Shown here piece after piece: positions 1 to 5,177 of a DNA stretch of 5,177 nucleotides (its first letter is position 1; every line of letters starts with the position of its first letter). This stretch comes from Pseudomonadota bacterium (GTDB lineage: Bacteria > Pseudomonadota > Gammaproteobacteria > Steroidobacterales > Steroidobacteraceae). The notes beneath the pieces were generated by a model. The model did no database searches, had not been told where the DNA came from, and saw only the letters and a program-made list of their open reading frames with translations. The position numbers were made by a program, and so were the translations under genes. Where the stretch lies: the NCBI GenBank assembly GCA_021817875.1, contig JAKAFQ010000340.1, positions 1-5,177 of the forward strand. The letters are read 5' to 3'.

Positions 1-464
1 TGATGTTCTTCGGCTCGGGTGATGCTCTGCATCCGTTCCACTCCAAGCGCATCGGCCGCATCCACCACGTGCTCGTGGCCATGCCCATTGCCGGGGCGCT
101 ATGGGTGGCCGGGGCTGTGGCCATCACCGGTGCTCCGCCCTTCGGCTTGTTCCTGAGCGAGTTCACCATTCTGCGCGCCGGTCTCGCAGGCCCCAATGCC
201 TGGGCGGTGTACGTCATGCTGGTGTTGCTGGTGGTGATCTTCATCGGCTTTCTCAACCACTTCCGCGCCATGTACTTCGGCGAGAGCGCCGAGGCGGAGG
301 CTGCCACCGTACGGTGGCGACCCGCGCCCGAGGAGCGCATCTGGTGCGTGCTGCCGATGTGGCTGGCGCTTGTCCCGCTGCTCGCCCTGGGGCTGTGGTG
401 GCCGAGCGCCTTCAGTCACTACTTCTCGGTTATCGCGTCGCAGCTCGGCGGAGGCGCCCGATGA
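1..464 (+). CDS. hyfF: HyfF-like proton-translocating antiporter subunit, C-terminal part (5' end outside window)
   Basis: This is the last roughly 153 residues of an inner-membrane protein of the NuoL/M/N, Mrp and hydrogenase-4 antiporter family. The reading frame is open to the left edge, so the ATG at base 3 is probably internal. The best marker is the stretch around residues 32-58 (counted from base 3), with AITGAPPFGLFLSEF, which matches the 'LxGxPPFxxFxSEF' helix of HyfF and HycD/NuoM-like proteins. A hydrophobic helix at about 66-84 is followed by FLNHFRAMYFG, the usual position of the family's late ion-path helix. A last helix lies at about 113-132. In HyfF this subunit is thought to carry one ion channel of the complex. 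Its stop overlaps the next start (ATGA, 461-464), which ties it to the large-subunit gene. Identification as HyfF and not another antiporter paralogue rests on the SEF motif and gene order. The family call is secure; the exact paralogue is likely. Confidence 0.86.
   Translation, partial: MFFGSGDALHPFHSKRIGRIHHVLVAMPIAGALWVAGAVAITGAPPFGLFLSEFTILRAGLAGPNAWAVYVMLVLLVVIFIGFLNHFRAMYFGESAEAEAATVRWRPAPEERIWCVLPMWLALVPLLALGLWWPSAFSHYFSVIASQLGGGAR
450..454 (+). promoter_or_regulatory. Ribosome binding site (GGAGG) deciding the large-subunit start at 461
   Basis: GGAGG lies six bases before the ATG at 461, inside the end of the upstream gene. It supports 461 as the start over the much longer open frame beginning at 101 and over the in-frame ATG at 488. 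The ATGA overlap points to translational coupling. Confidence 0.75.
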
Positions 465-1963
465 GCGCGACGCCCCTGGCGGTGACGATGGAAGACATCG
501 CTCCGGAGGAGCTCGAGACACGTTGCCGCGCTGCGCTCGATGCCGGAGCGCGCATGCAATTCCTGTATGCTTGGTTCCCTGACGGTCCCGAAACACCCGA
601 GCTGCGCTACGTGCTGCATCCGGGTCGCGGCCACCCTGCACACCTGTGGCGCTGCCGTCCGGGAGGTGAATCCCCACCCAGTCTGGCGCCGGTCACCCCA
701 CTCTTGTCCTGGTACGAGCGCGAGACGACCGACCTATGCGGCGTGCATTTTCGCGATCAGCCGATGCCGCATCCGCTGGTGCTGCTGCCAGGTGCTTGCG
801 CAGAGCGGCCACCCCTGATGCCGGGCCCGGCACCACACTTGAGGTACATACCCTCCCCACAGCACCTGCCTGAGCTCTCCGGGGCGACACCCGAGGACGT
901 TCAGCTGCTGCCTTTCGGACCAGTACGCGCCGACGTGCTGGAGTCGACCCAGCTCGCGTTCTTATATATCGGTGAGGCGATCCTGCACTACCAACCGCAG
1001 CTGTTCTTCAAGCACCGCGGGATGGAGAAACGCTTCGAAGGAGTGCCCCCGACACTCGGTGCCCTTCTGGCCGAGCGCGTCTCCGGGGTCGGCAGCGTGG
1101 CGCATGCGCTGGCTTACTGTCATGCGTTGGAGGCGGCCGCGGGCTGCGTGGTGCCGCGGCGCACACAGTGGCTGCGCGTACTGCTCGCCGAGCTGGAGCG
1201 GCTCTACAACCACCTGCACTACCTGGGGCATCTCTGTCACACGACGACCCTCAAGGTCGGCGAGGCACAAGGCAAATACCTCGAGGAGCGCGCCAAGCAG
1301 ATGAACTGCCGGGTGAGCGGCAGCCGGTTGCTGCGGGGTCTCATCGCTCCCGGCGGGTTGCGGCGCGAGCCTCGGCTCACGGGCCTGGCAGCCGATCTCG
1401 TGCGGATCGAGCAGGAATTCCAGCGCTACGCGGACCAGCTGACCTCTACCAGCAGCCACTTCGACCGGCTGATCACCACCGGGATGCTCGGCCGGCGGCT
1501 CGCCTTTGACCAAGGCGCCACGGGACCGGTGGAGCGGGCCTCGGGACTCGATCGCGACCCGCGGCGCGATCAGCCCTACGGAGCTTACGGCGAGTTACCT
1601 CTGCGCGTTGCTGTGAGTGACGGCTGCGACGCCCACGCTCGCCAGCAAGTGCGCATCGAGGAGATCACGCACAGCCTCACTCTCATCCAGGCCGTTCTCG
1701 AGGGACTGCCCGAGGGCCCGCTGCGCGCCGACTGCCACCCGCCGCCACAGAGCGAAGGACTCGGCTGGGCCGAGACGCCGCGCGGAACCGCGTACTACGC
1801 TGTGCATCTGGATACCGAAGGGCGGCTCGCTCGGGTGAAGATTAAATCGCCCAGCTTCTCAAACTGGCGTGTCTTCCCCTACACGGTGCATGACACAAAC
1901 ATGATGGACTATTCGATCAACGAGGCGAGCTTCGGCCTGACGGTGGCCGGATGTGACCGCTGA
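461..1963 (+). CDS. hyfG: HyfG/HycE-like (NuoCD-like) large subunit lacking the Ni-Fe cysteine ligands
   Basis: A 500-residue cytoplasmic-side subunit of a complex I/group 4 hydrogenase-like complex. Residues about 5-110 form a NuoC-like (30 kDa) domain, with its hallmark WYERETTDLCGVHF at 84-97. Residues about 148-500 form a NuoD/large-subunit domain, with FFKHRGMEKRFEG at 182-194 and the RNxH-type core around ERLYNHLHYLG at 246-256. In true hydrogenases (HycE) two CxxC pairs bind Ni-Fe. Here the first pair (RVCGICGFAHS in HycE) reads RVSGVGSVAH (206-215), and the second (DPCYSCTDR) reads GLTVAGCDR (492-500). All four ligands are absent, with only a displaced C498, and there is no C-terminal extension to be cleaved. 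This is the pattern of Ehr-type complexes and of NuoD, so H2 chemistry is unlikely. Start 461 is chosen for its GGAGG and the ATGA overlap. Family assignment is firm; 'not a hydrogenase' is an inference from the missing ligands. Confidence 0.93.
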   Translation: MSATPLAVTMEDIAPEELETRCRAALDAGARMQFLYAWFPDGPETPELRYVLHPGRGHPAHLWRCRPGGESPPSLAPVTPLLSWYERETTDLCGVHFRDQPMPHPLVLLPGACAERPPLMPGPAPHLRYIPSPQHLPELSGATPEDVQLLPFGPVRADVLESTQLAFLYIGEAILHYQPQLFFKHRGMEKRFEGVPPTLGALLAERVSGVGSVAHALAYCHALEAAAGCVVPRRTQWLRVLLAELERLYNHLHYLGHLCHTTTLKVGEAQGKYLEERAKQMNCRVSGSRLLRGLIAPGGLRREPRLTGLAADLVRIEQEFQRYADQLTSTSSHFDRLITTGMLGRRLAFDQGATGPVERASGLDRDPRRDQPYGAYGELPLRVAVSDGCDAHARQQVRIEEITHSLTLIQAVLEGLPEGPLRADCHPPPQSEGLGWAETPRGTAYYAVHLDTEGRLARVKIKSPSFSNWRVFPYTVHDTNMMDYSINEASFGLTVAGCDR

Positions 1964-1964
1964 C

Positions 1965-1970
1965 GGAGAG
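1965..1970 (+). promoter_or_regulatory. Ribosome binding site for the ferredoxin/small-subunit fusion gene
   Basis: GGAGAG ends five bases before the ATG at 1976, in the 12-base gap after the large-subunit stop. A second in-frame ATG at 1982 is also within reach (11 bases), so the start could shift by two residues without changing the protein's domains. Confidence 0.65.
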
Positions 1971-1975
1971 CACCG

Positions 1976-2827
1976 ATGCCCATGAAGCTGATGCCGCTGT
2001 GGACACTGTACGGCCTCACCCGAGGCAAAGCGACCACGCGCTGGCGCGGGGAAGGCACAGAACCCGGCCAGGCCGGCTTTCTTGGCATGCCGCGCTTTGA
2101 CTCGTCGAAATGCCGGGAGGGCTGCCGCGAGTGCGCGGACAGTTGTCTACCGGGCGCCATCAGCCTCGTTCCCGGGGAAGACCGGGAACGTGTGAAAGTC
2201 GACTACGGGCGCTGCGTCGTCTGCCAGATGTGTGTCGAAGCGTGCCCGACAGACGCGTTCACGACGTCGAACGACTGGGCGTTCGGCAGTCGCACTCGGG
2301 AGGAACTCATCTGGACGCGAGCCGTCAGTTCCGCCGACGGAACGGAGCTGAAGCGCGAGATCCGGCGCGTGTTCGGACGCAGTCTGCACGTCCGGCACGT
2401 CGATGCCGGCTCCTGCAACGGCTGCGAGTCCGAGCTGCAGGCGCTGAACAACCCATACTACAACCTGCATCGACTCGGAGTGTTTTTCACCGCGTCTCCG
2501 CGTTTCGCTGACTTGCTGCTGGTCACCGGACCCGTGACCTATGCCATGCGCGGACCCTTGCTCGAGACCTACGAGGCCATGCCGGAGCCGCGCTTCGTGA
2601 TGGCGAGCGGCACTTGCGCGGTCTCGGGAGGATCCAATGGCGGCGGCTATGCCTGCGGCAATGGGTTGGAGGACCTGCTGCCGGTGGATGTGTACCTGCC
2701 AGGCTGCCCGCCCAACCCACCGGCGGTCATTCATGCGCTGCTGATGCTGCTTCAGCGCGCACCGCAGCGCGTGCACGGCGGCCAGATGAGCTCTGGCGGG
2801 CAACCGCAGGGAGACCCTGATGCCTGA
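1976..2827 (+). CDS. hyfI: Fused 2x[4Fe-4S] ferredoxin (HyfH/HycF-like) and NuoB-like small subunit (HyfI/HycG-like)
   Basis: A 283-residue electron-transfer subunit. Residues about 1-115 are a HyfH/HycF-type polyferredoxin. Its two cysteine sets are C46-C50-C53-C57 and C80-C83-C86-C90, the second a textbook CxxCxxCxxxCP. Residues about 130-265 are a NuoB-like small subunit with the four proximal [4Fe-4S] ligands: C147 and C150 (SCNGCE), C214 (GTCAVSGG) and C244 (PGCPPNPP). In E. coli these are two separate proteins, HyfH and HyfI (HycF and HycG), with 180-250 residues each. Here one uninterrupted frame holds both, joined by a charged linker at about 104-136. The likely role is to receive electrons on the ferredoxin clusters and deliver them through the proximal cluster to the large subunit encoded just upstream. 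The first cysteine set has three residues, not two, between its first two cysteines. The last 18 residues are Gly/Gln-rich and look disordered. The domain identities are clear; the electron donor is unknown. Confidence 0.92.
   Translation: MPMKLMPLWTLYGLTRGKATTRWRGEGTEPGQAGFLGMPRFDSSKCREGCRECADSCLPGAISLVPGEDRERVKVDYGRCVVCQMCVEACPTDAFTTSNDWAFGSRTREELIWTRAVSSADGTELKREIRRVFGRSLHVRHVDAGSCNGCESELQALNNPYYNLHRLGVFFTASPRFADLLLVTGPVTYAMRGPLLETYEAMPEPRFVMASGTCAVSGGSNGGGYACGNGLEDLLPVDVYLPGCPPNPPAVIHALLMLLQRAPQRVHGGQMSSGGQPQGDPDA
2808..2813 (+). promoter_or_regulatory. Ribosome binding site for the HyfB-like gene
   Basis: AGGGAG lies six bases before the ATG at 2820, inside the end of the preceding gene, whose stop is at 2825-2827. 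The 8-base overlap suggests coupled translation and supports 2820 as the start. Confidence 0.7.
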
Positions 2828-4799
2828 CTTGTTGATTGCAGCATTCTGGCTCTGGGTCGCGGGCCTGCTGTGTGCGCTGGCGCGGCTGACCTTCCCGGCC
2901 CGATGGCTGATCGCGCTCGGGGCGGCCACGGGAATCTGGGCGGTCTGCGACACCCTTCCGCAGGCCGCCGGCTGGCTGACCGTGCCGGTCACTTTGGTCG
3001 ACCACGCGCTACGGCTGCACTTCTCGCCCGAGGCGCTCTGGTTGATGGGATTCGGCCTGCTGCCGGCGGCGCTCGCCATCGCGCTTTGCAGCCCCATCCG
3101 TCCCGCGCGCCCCGCCTGGCTCGTCGGCACGGCGCTATCTCTGATCGGTGCACTAGGGGTTTTCGGCGTGCAAGACGCCTACGCCTTCCTCATCGCCTGG
3201 GAGCTGATGAGCTTGGGCGGCGCGGTGATGATCCTCTCCGAGAGGACCTCAGTTAAGGCCGGGCGACGGACCCTCTACATGCTGGCGCTGCTGGAGATCG
3301 GGGCCGTGTCCATCCTCCTCGCGCTGCTGATGTTGGCGCAGCACGCTGGTGGCACGGTAGCGTTTGACGGCTTTGCGCTCAGCGCGCACACGCTCTCCAC
3401 GGGTGCGCGCACTGCGATCGGATTGCTGGCGCTCGTCGGCTTCGGCGCCAAGCTCGGCCTGTTGCCCTTTTACGAATGGTTTCCCGGCGCTTACGGCAAC
3501 GGCAGCGGCGCCACGGGCGCGATTCTCTCCGGCGTGGTGCTCAATGCTGCCTTCTTTGCGCTCTCTCGCGCGCTCTTGGACTGGCTCGCCCTCGGCGGTG
3601 GGCTGTTTGCCCTGGGAATCCTCGTCACGGCGGTCGGCGTGCTGACCTCAATTCTTGCCGCGCTCTACGCCTTCCAGCAAGATGATTGGCGCCGCCTGCT
3701 CGGCTTCTCAACCGCGGAAAATGCGGCCATCGCGGTGACGACCCTCGGGGCGTGCCTGCTGTTTCGGGCGGGGGGTGAGAGCGCACTCGCTGGGCTGGCC
3801 TGGACGGTCGCCGTGCTGCATCTATCAGGCCACGCGCTCGCCAAGGGTGGGATGTTCCTCGGTGCCGATGGAGTGTATGCGGCGGGCGGCACGTACCGCC
3901 TCGCCCAGCGGGGATGGCTGCGCGCGACGGGCTTCATTTTCGGTCTCGGAGCGCTATTTGCGGCGATGAGCCTCGCGGCCATGCCGCCGCAGATCGGCTT
4001 CGTGACCGAGTGGTTCACCTTCCAGACCCTGTTCCAGGGCTTCCATCTGGCCACCCTCGGTGGCCGATTGACGCTGGCGCTCGCTGGCGCGGGAATGGCG
4101 TTGACGGCAGCAATCGCGTTCGCGACGTTCATCAAGGCGTTCGGTATCGGACTGCTCGGCGACGGACACAAACCGCAGGCCCCGCATGTCGGACCGGGCT
4201 ACAGCTCGGCGGTGTTCGTCCTCGGCCTAGCGGTCCTCTTCTCGGCCGTAGGGATGCCCATCTGGCTGCACGGCCTCGAGAACGCCACGCTGGCGGAGTT
4301 CGGAGTCAACGCCGCCGGGGCGATGACGACAGGCTGGCTTCTCGTACCGCTGACGGACAAATTCGCCTTCATTTCCCCCTCGCTGCTGATCATCGTCATG
4401 CCGCTGCTCGCCATCCTGCCGCTATTGCTGCTGCTCAACGGCCGTCGCCATCCCGTACGGCGCGCACGGGTCTGGTTCGGAGGACTGCTTGAAGATCCTC
4501 AGCGCTCAGCGACGACTTCCCTGACATTCTCAAACGCCATGCGTACGTTCTACAGTTTTATCTACCGGCCGACGCTCGATACGGCGCGCGAGCACCGCGC
4601 CGCCGCCTACTTCGTTCTCAAGTTGAAATTCGAGCACGACGTGGCGGATGTGTTCGGCCCAGCGCTGTTCGAACCGATCCGCCGGACGGTCTGGCGACTC
4701 GCCGGACGGCTGCGGGCGCTCCAATCAGGAGATATGAACTTCTACCTGGGGCTAATCGGTGCGCTACTCATCGTGATCCTCGCCCTGACGCTGCGCTGA
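2820..4799 (+). CDS. hyfB: HyfB-like proton-translocating antiporter subunit
   Basis: A 659-residue polytopic inner-membrane protein of the NuoL/HyfB/MrpA-D family, with about 15 hydrophobic segments along its length. Conserved channel elements are visible: E128 in IAWELMSLGG (the helix-5 Glu), K211 in GFGAKLGLLPFYEW (the helix-7 Lys), QQDDWRRLLGFSTAEN at 286-301 (the family's Q-D-x-K/R-R-LLA-S-x-EN loop), H338 and K342 in SGHALAKGGMFLGA, MPPQIGFVTEWFTFQ near 392-406, and K439 in FIKAFGIGLLG (the helix-12 Lys). N242 occupies the place where HyfB/NuoM/NuoN relatives carry the helix-8 Lys. After about residue 545 comes a soluble stretch with FYSFIYRPTLDTAREHR, typical of HyfB C-termini, then a final helix at about 640-657. 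In the complex it should anchor the membrane arm and move ions in response to electron flow. It overlaps the preceding gene by 8 bases and is the last operon gene seen here. HyfB is preferred to NuoL because of the operon context and the C-terminal part. Confidence 0.92.
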   Translation: MPDLLIAAFWLWVAGLLCALARLTFPARWLIALGAATGIWAVCDTLPQAAGWLTVPVTLVDHALRLHFSPEALWLMGFGLLPAALAIALCSPIRPARPAWLVGTALSLIGALGVFGVQDAYAFLIAWELMSLGGAVMILSERTSVKAGRRTLYMLALLEIGAVSILLALLMLAQHAGGTVAFDGFALSAHTLSTGARTAIGLLALVGFGAKLGLLPFYEWFPGAYGNGSGATGAILSGVVLNAAFFALSRALLDWLALGGGLFALGILVTAVGVLTSILAALYAFQQDDWRRLLGFSTAENAAIAVTTLGACLLFRAGGESALAGLAWTVAVLHLSGHALAKGGMFLGADGVYAAGGTYRLAQRGWLRATGFIFGLGALFAAMSLAAMPPQIGFVTEWFTFQTLFQGFHLATLGGRLTLALAGAGMALTAAIAFATFIKAFGIGLLGDGHKPQAPHVGPGYSSAVFVLGLAVLFSAVGMPIWLHGLENATLAEFGVNAAGAMTTGWLLVPLTDKFAFISPSLLIIVMPLLAILPLLLLLNGRRHPVRRARVWFGGLLEDPQRSATTSLTFSNAMRTFYSFIYRPTLDTAREHRAAAYFVLKLKFEHDVADVFGPALFEPIRRTVWRLAGRLRALQSGDMNFYLGLIGALLIVILALTLR

Positions 4800-5021
4800 A
4801 GGCCGATCCCCACCAGCCGGGAGCTCGCGCGCCACGATTACCCCGGATCCGTGACCGAACACCCGGGCATACATATCGGCCTCGTAGCTGGTGGACAGCG
4901 GTGCACATACAATCAACTTGAACATCCAGTGACCATCCGGAAGGCGCTCGGCGCGCAAGAACAACGTTGGGTTGGACGGCGAGCGCTGCTGACTATCCGC
5001 CAGGTCGAAAAGGTGTGTCAC
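4764..5021 (-). CDS. Possible small hypothetical protein (85 residues, GTG start)
   Basis: The reading frame runs convergent to the HyfB-like gene and overlaps its 3' end by 36 bases. The codons are mostly G/C-ending and the product looks protein-like: an N-terminal FDLADSQQ, a mixed hydrophobic centre (HWMFKLIVCAPLSTSYEAD) and VFGHGSGVIVAREL, followed by a polar tail that lies partly in the overlap. I do not recognise the family, and no signal peptide or membrane helix is evident. The start is weak: GTG at 5021 has no convincing ribosome binding site. The frame stays open upstream through the tRNA-Cys fragment to a TGA at 5091-5093, so the original start could have been lost or the gene may be cut. 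The product could be a real small gene of the flanking or mobile DNA, or a chance frame in high-GC sequence. Confidence 0.4.
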   Translation of the reverse strand: MTHLFDLADSQQRSPSNPTLFLRAERLPDGHWMFKLIVCAPLSTSYEADMYARVFGHGSGVIVARELPAGGDRPSAQRQGEDHDE

Positions 5022-5031
5022 GACCGTAGGT

Positions 5032-5081
5032 TGGAGGCTAGGAGCGGAATCGAACCGCTGTGGGCGGCTTTGCAGGCCGCT
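5032..5081 (-). tRNA. 3' fragment of tRNA-Cys (anticodon GCA); probable attachment-site remnant
   Basis: Read on the minus strand, the fragment has a perfect anticodon stem GCGGC/GCCGC (5080-5076 with 5068-5064) around the loop CTGCAAA, giving anticodon GCA at 5073-5071. A four-base variable region follows, then a perfect T arm AGCGG-TTCGATT-CCGCT (5059-5043), the 3' acceptor strand CCTAGCC, the discriminator T and an encoded CCA ending at 5032. The matching 5' acceptor strand (GGCTAGG) and a D arm are absent from the bases upstream (5082-5110), so this is not a complete tRNA. A 3' tRNA portion cut near the anticodon stem is the usual scar of a tyrosine-recombinase element using the tRNA gene as its target. 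Such an element would lie on the broken (higher-coordinate) side. Confidence 0.8.
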
Positions 5082-5088
5082 CGTATCT

Positions 5089-5131
5089 TGTCAAATCCAT
5101 AGCTTGGTGGTGTTTTGACACACTTTGACAC
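5089..5131. repeat. TTTGACA repeats beside the tRNA fragment; candidate recombinase or excisionase sites
   Basis: Two direct copies of TTTGACAC begin at 5114 and 5124, exactly 10 bases (about one helical turn) apart. An inverted copy, TGTCAAA, lies at 5089-5095. They sit just beyond the broken end of the tRNA-Cys fragment. Short repeats in phase with the helix next to an attachment core are typical of integrase arm-type or excisionase binding sites. That role is inferred from position and spacing. They contain TTGACA but no matching -10 element is apparent nearby, so a promoter is less likely. Confidence 0.45.
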
Positions 5132-5177
5132 CCCGGAGCCACAGTCGCGCTGGCCCGCTCGTGCCTCGGAAGCCGGC

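Larger units (their letters stand above)
4800..5177. other. Region after the operon: no certain protein gene
   Basis: This stretch holds only the doubtful minus-strand frame at 4764-5021, the tRNA-Cys fragment and the TTTGACA repeats. No clear hairpin with a T-run follows the HyfB-like stop, so the operon may read on or end by another mechanism. The last 46 bases (5132-5177) show nothing recognisable. Frames there are open to the edge but too short to judge. Confidence 0.6.

Noticed and set aside
101..460. Upstream extension of the large subunit to a start at 101 (620 residues)
   Set aside because: It overlaps the HyfF-like gene in another frame, is Arg-rich and resembles no known N-terminus. 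GGAGG and the ATGA overlap mark 461 as the start.
962..1513. Minus-strand frame of 183 codons
   Set aside because: It is fully antisense to the conserved core of the large subunit, and its product shows no recognisable motif.
2147..3130. Long minus-strand frame of 327 codons
   Set aside because: It lies antisense to the well-supported small-subunit and HyfB-like genes. The low-complexity Ala/Arg/Ser/Gln-rich product is typical of frames mirrored from high-GC coding DNA.
461..4799. Functional H2-evolving [NiFe] hydrogenase-4
   Set aside because: All four Ni-Fe cysteine ligands are absent from the large subunit, and there is no cleavable C-terminal tail.
4800..4840. Rho-independent terminator after the HyfB-like gene
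   Set aside because: G/C-rich bases are present, but I see no stable stem followed by a T-run.
4851..5102. Plus-strand frame of 83 codons after the operon
   Set aside because: Its C-terminal part (RSGIEPLWAALQAA) is a translation of the tRNA-Cys fragment in reverse, a well-known source of false proteins. The rest is the shadow of the minus-strand frame.
5032..5105. Complete tRNA-Cys gene
   Set aside because: No 5' acceptor strand pairing with CCTAGCC and no D arm can be found upstream of the anticodon stem. An AGCTATGG stretch near 5097-5104 only loosely resembles GGCTAGG.

Overview
The window carries the 3' part of a tightly packed, plus-strand operon for a membrane-bound complex of the hydrogenase-4 / complex I superfamily. 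It is followed by a short region that looks like the edge of a tRNA-integrating mobile element. The high GC content and G/C-ending codons fit a high-GC bacterium, most likely a proteobacterium. Nothing in the window fixes the genus.

Layout: (1) 1-464 is the C-terminal end of a HyfF-like antiporter subunit. (2) 461-1963 is a HyfG/HycE-like large subunit with a NuoC-like N-terminal domain and a NuoD-like C-terminal domain. (3) 1976-2827 is one protein joining a HyfH/HycF-type 2x[4Fe-4S] ferredoxin to a HyfI/HycG/NuoB-type small subunit. (4) 2820-4799 is a HyfB-like antiporter subunit. The junctions are a 4-base overlap, a 12-base gap and an 8-base overlap, so the genes are almost certainly cotranscribed and translationally coupled. 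The operon continues upstream of the window.

In this family the ferredoxin domain and the small-subunit cluster pass electrons to the large subunit, and the HyfB/HyfF membrane proteins couple that to ion movement. Here the large subunit lacks all four cysteines that hold the Ni-Fe centre (S208, G211, T494 and G497 stand in those places). It also ends exactly at the Arg where hydrogenase precursors are normally cleaved. The iron-sulfur ligands of the partner protein are present. The complex is therefore best read as an energy-converting hydrogenase-related (Ehr-type) complex and not a hydrogenase. Its electron acceptor and donor cannot be told from the sequence.

After 4799 there is a possible small minus-strand gene (4764-5021). 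Then comes the 3' part of a tRNA-Cys (GCA) gene on the minus strand (about 5032-5081) whose 5' half is missing. Beyond its broken end lie closely spaced TTTGACA repeats. This looks like an attachment-site scar: the orientation places an integrated element to the right of about 5081 and the hydrogenase-like operon in the flanking DNA.
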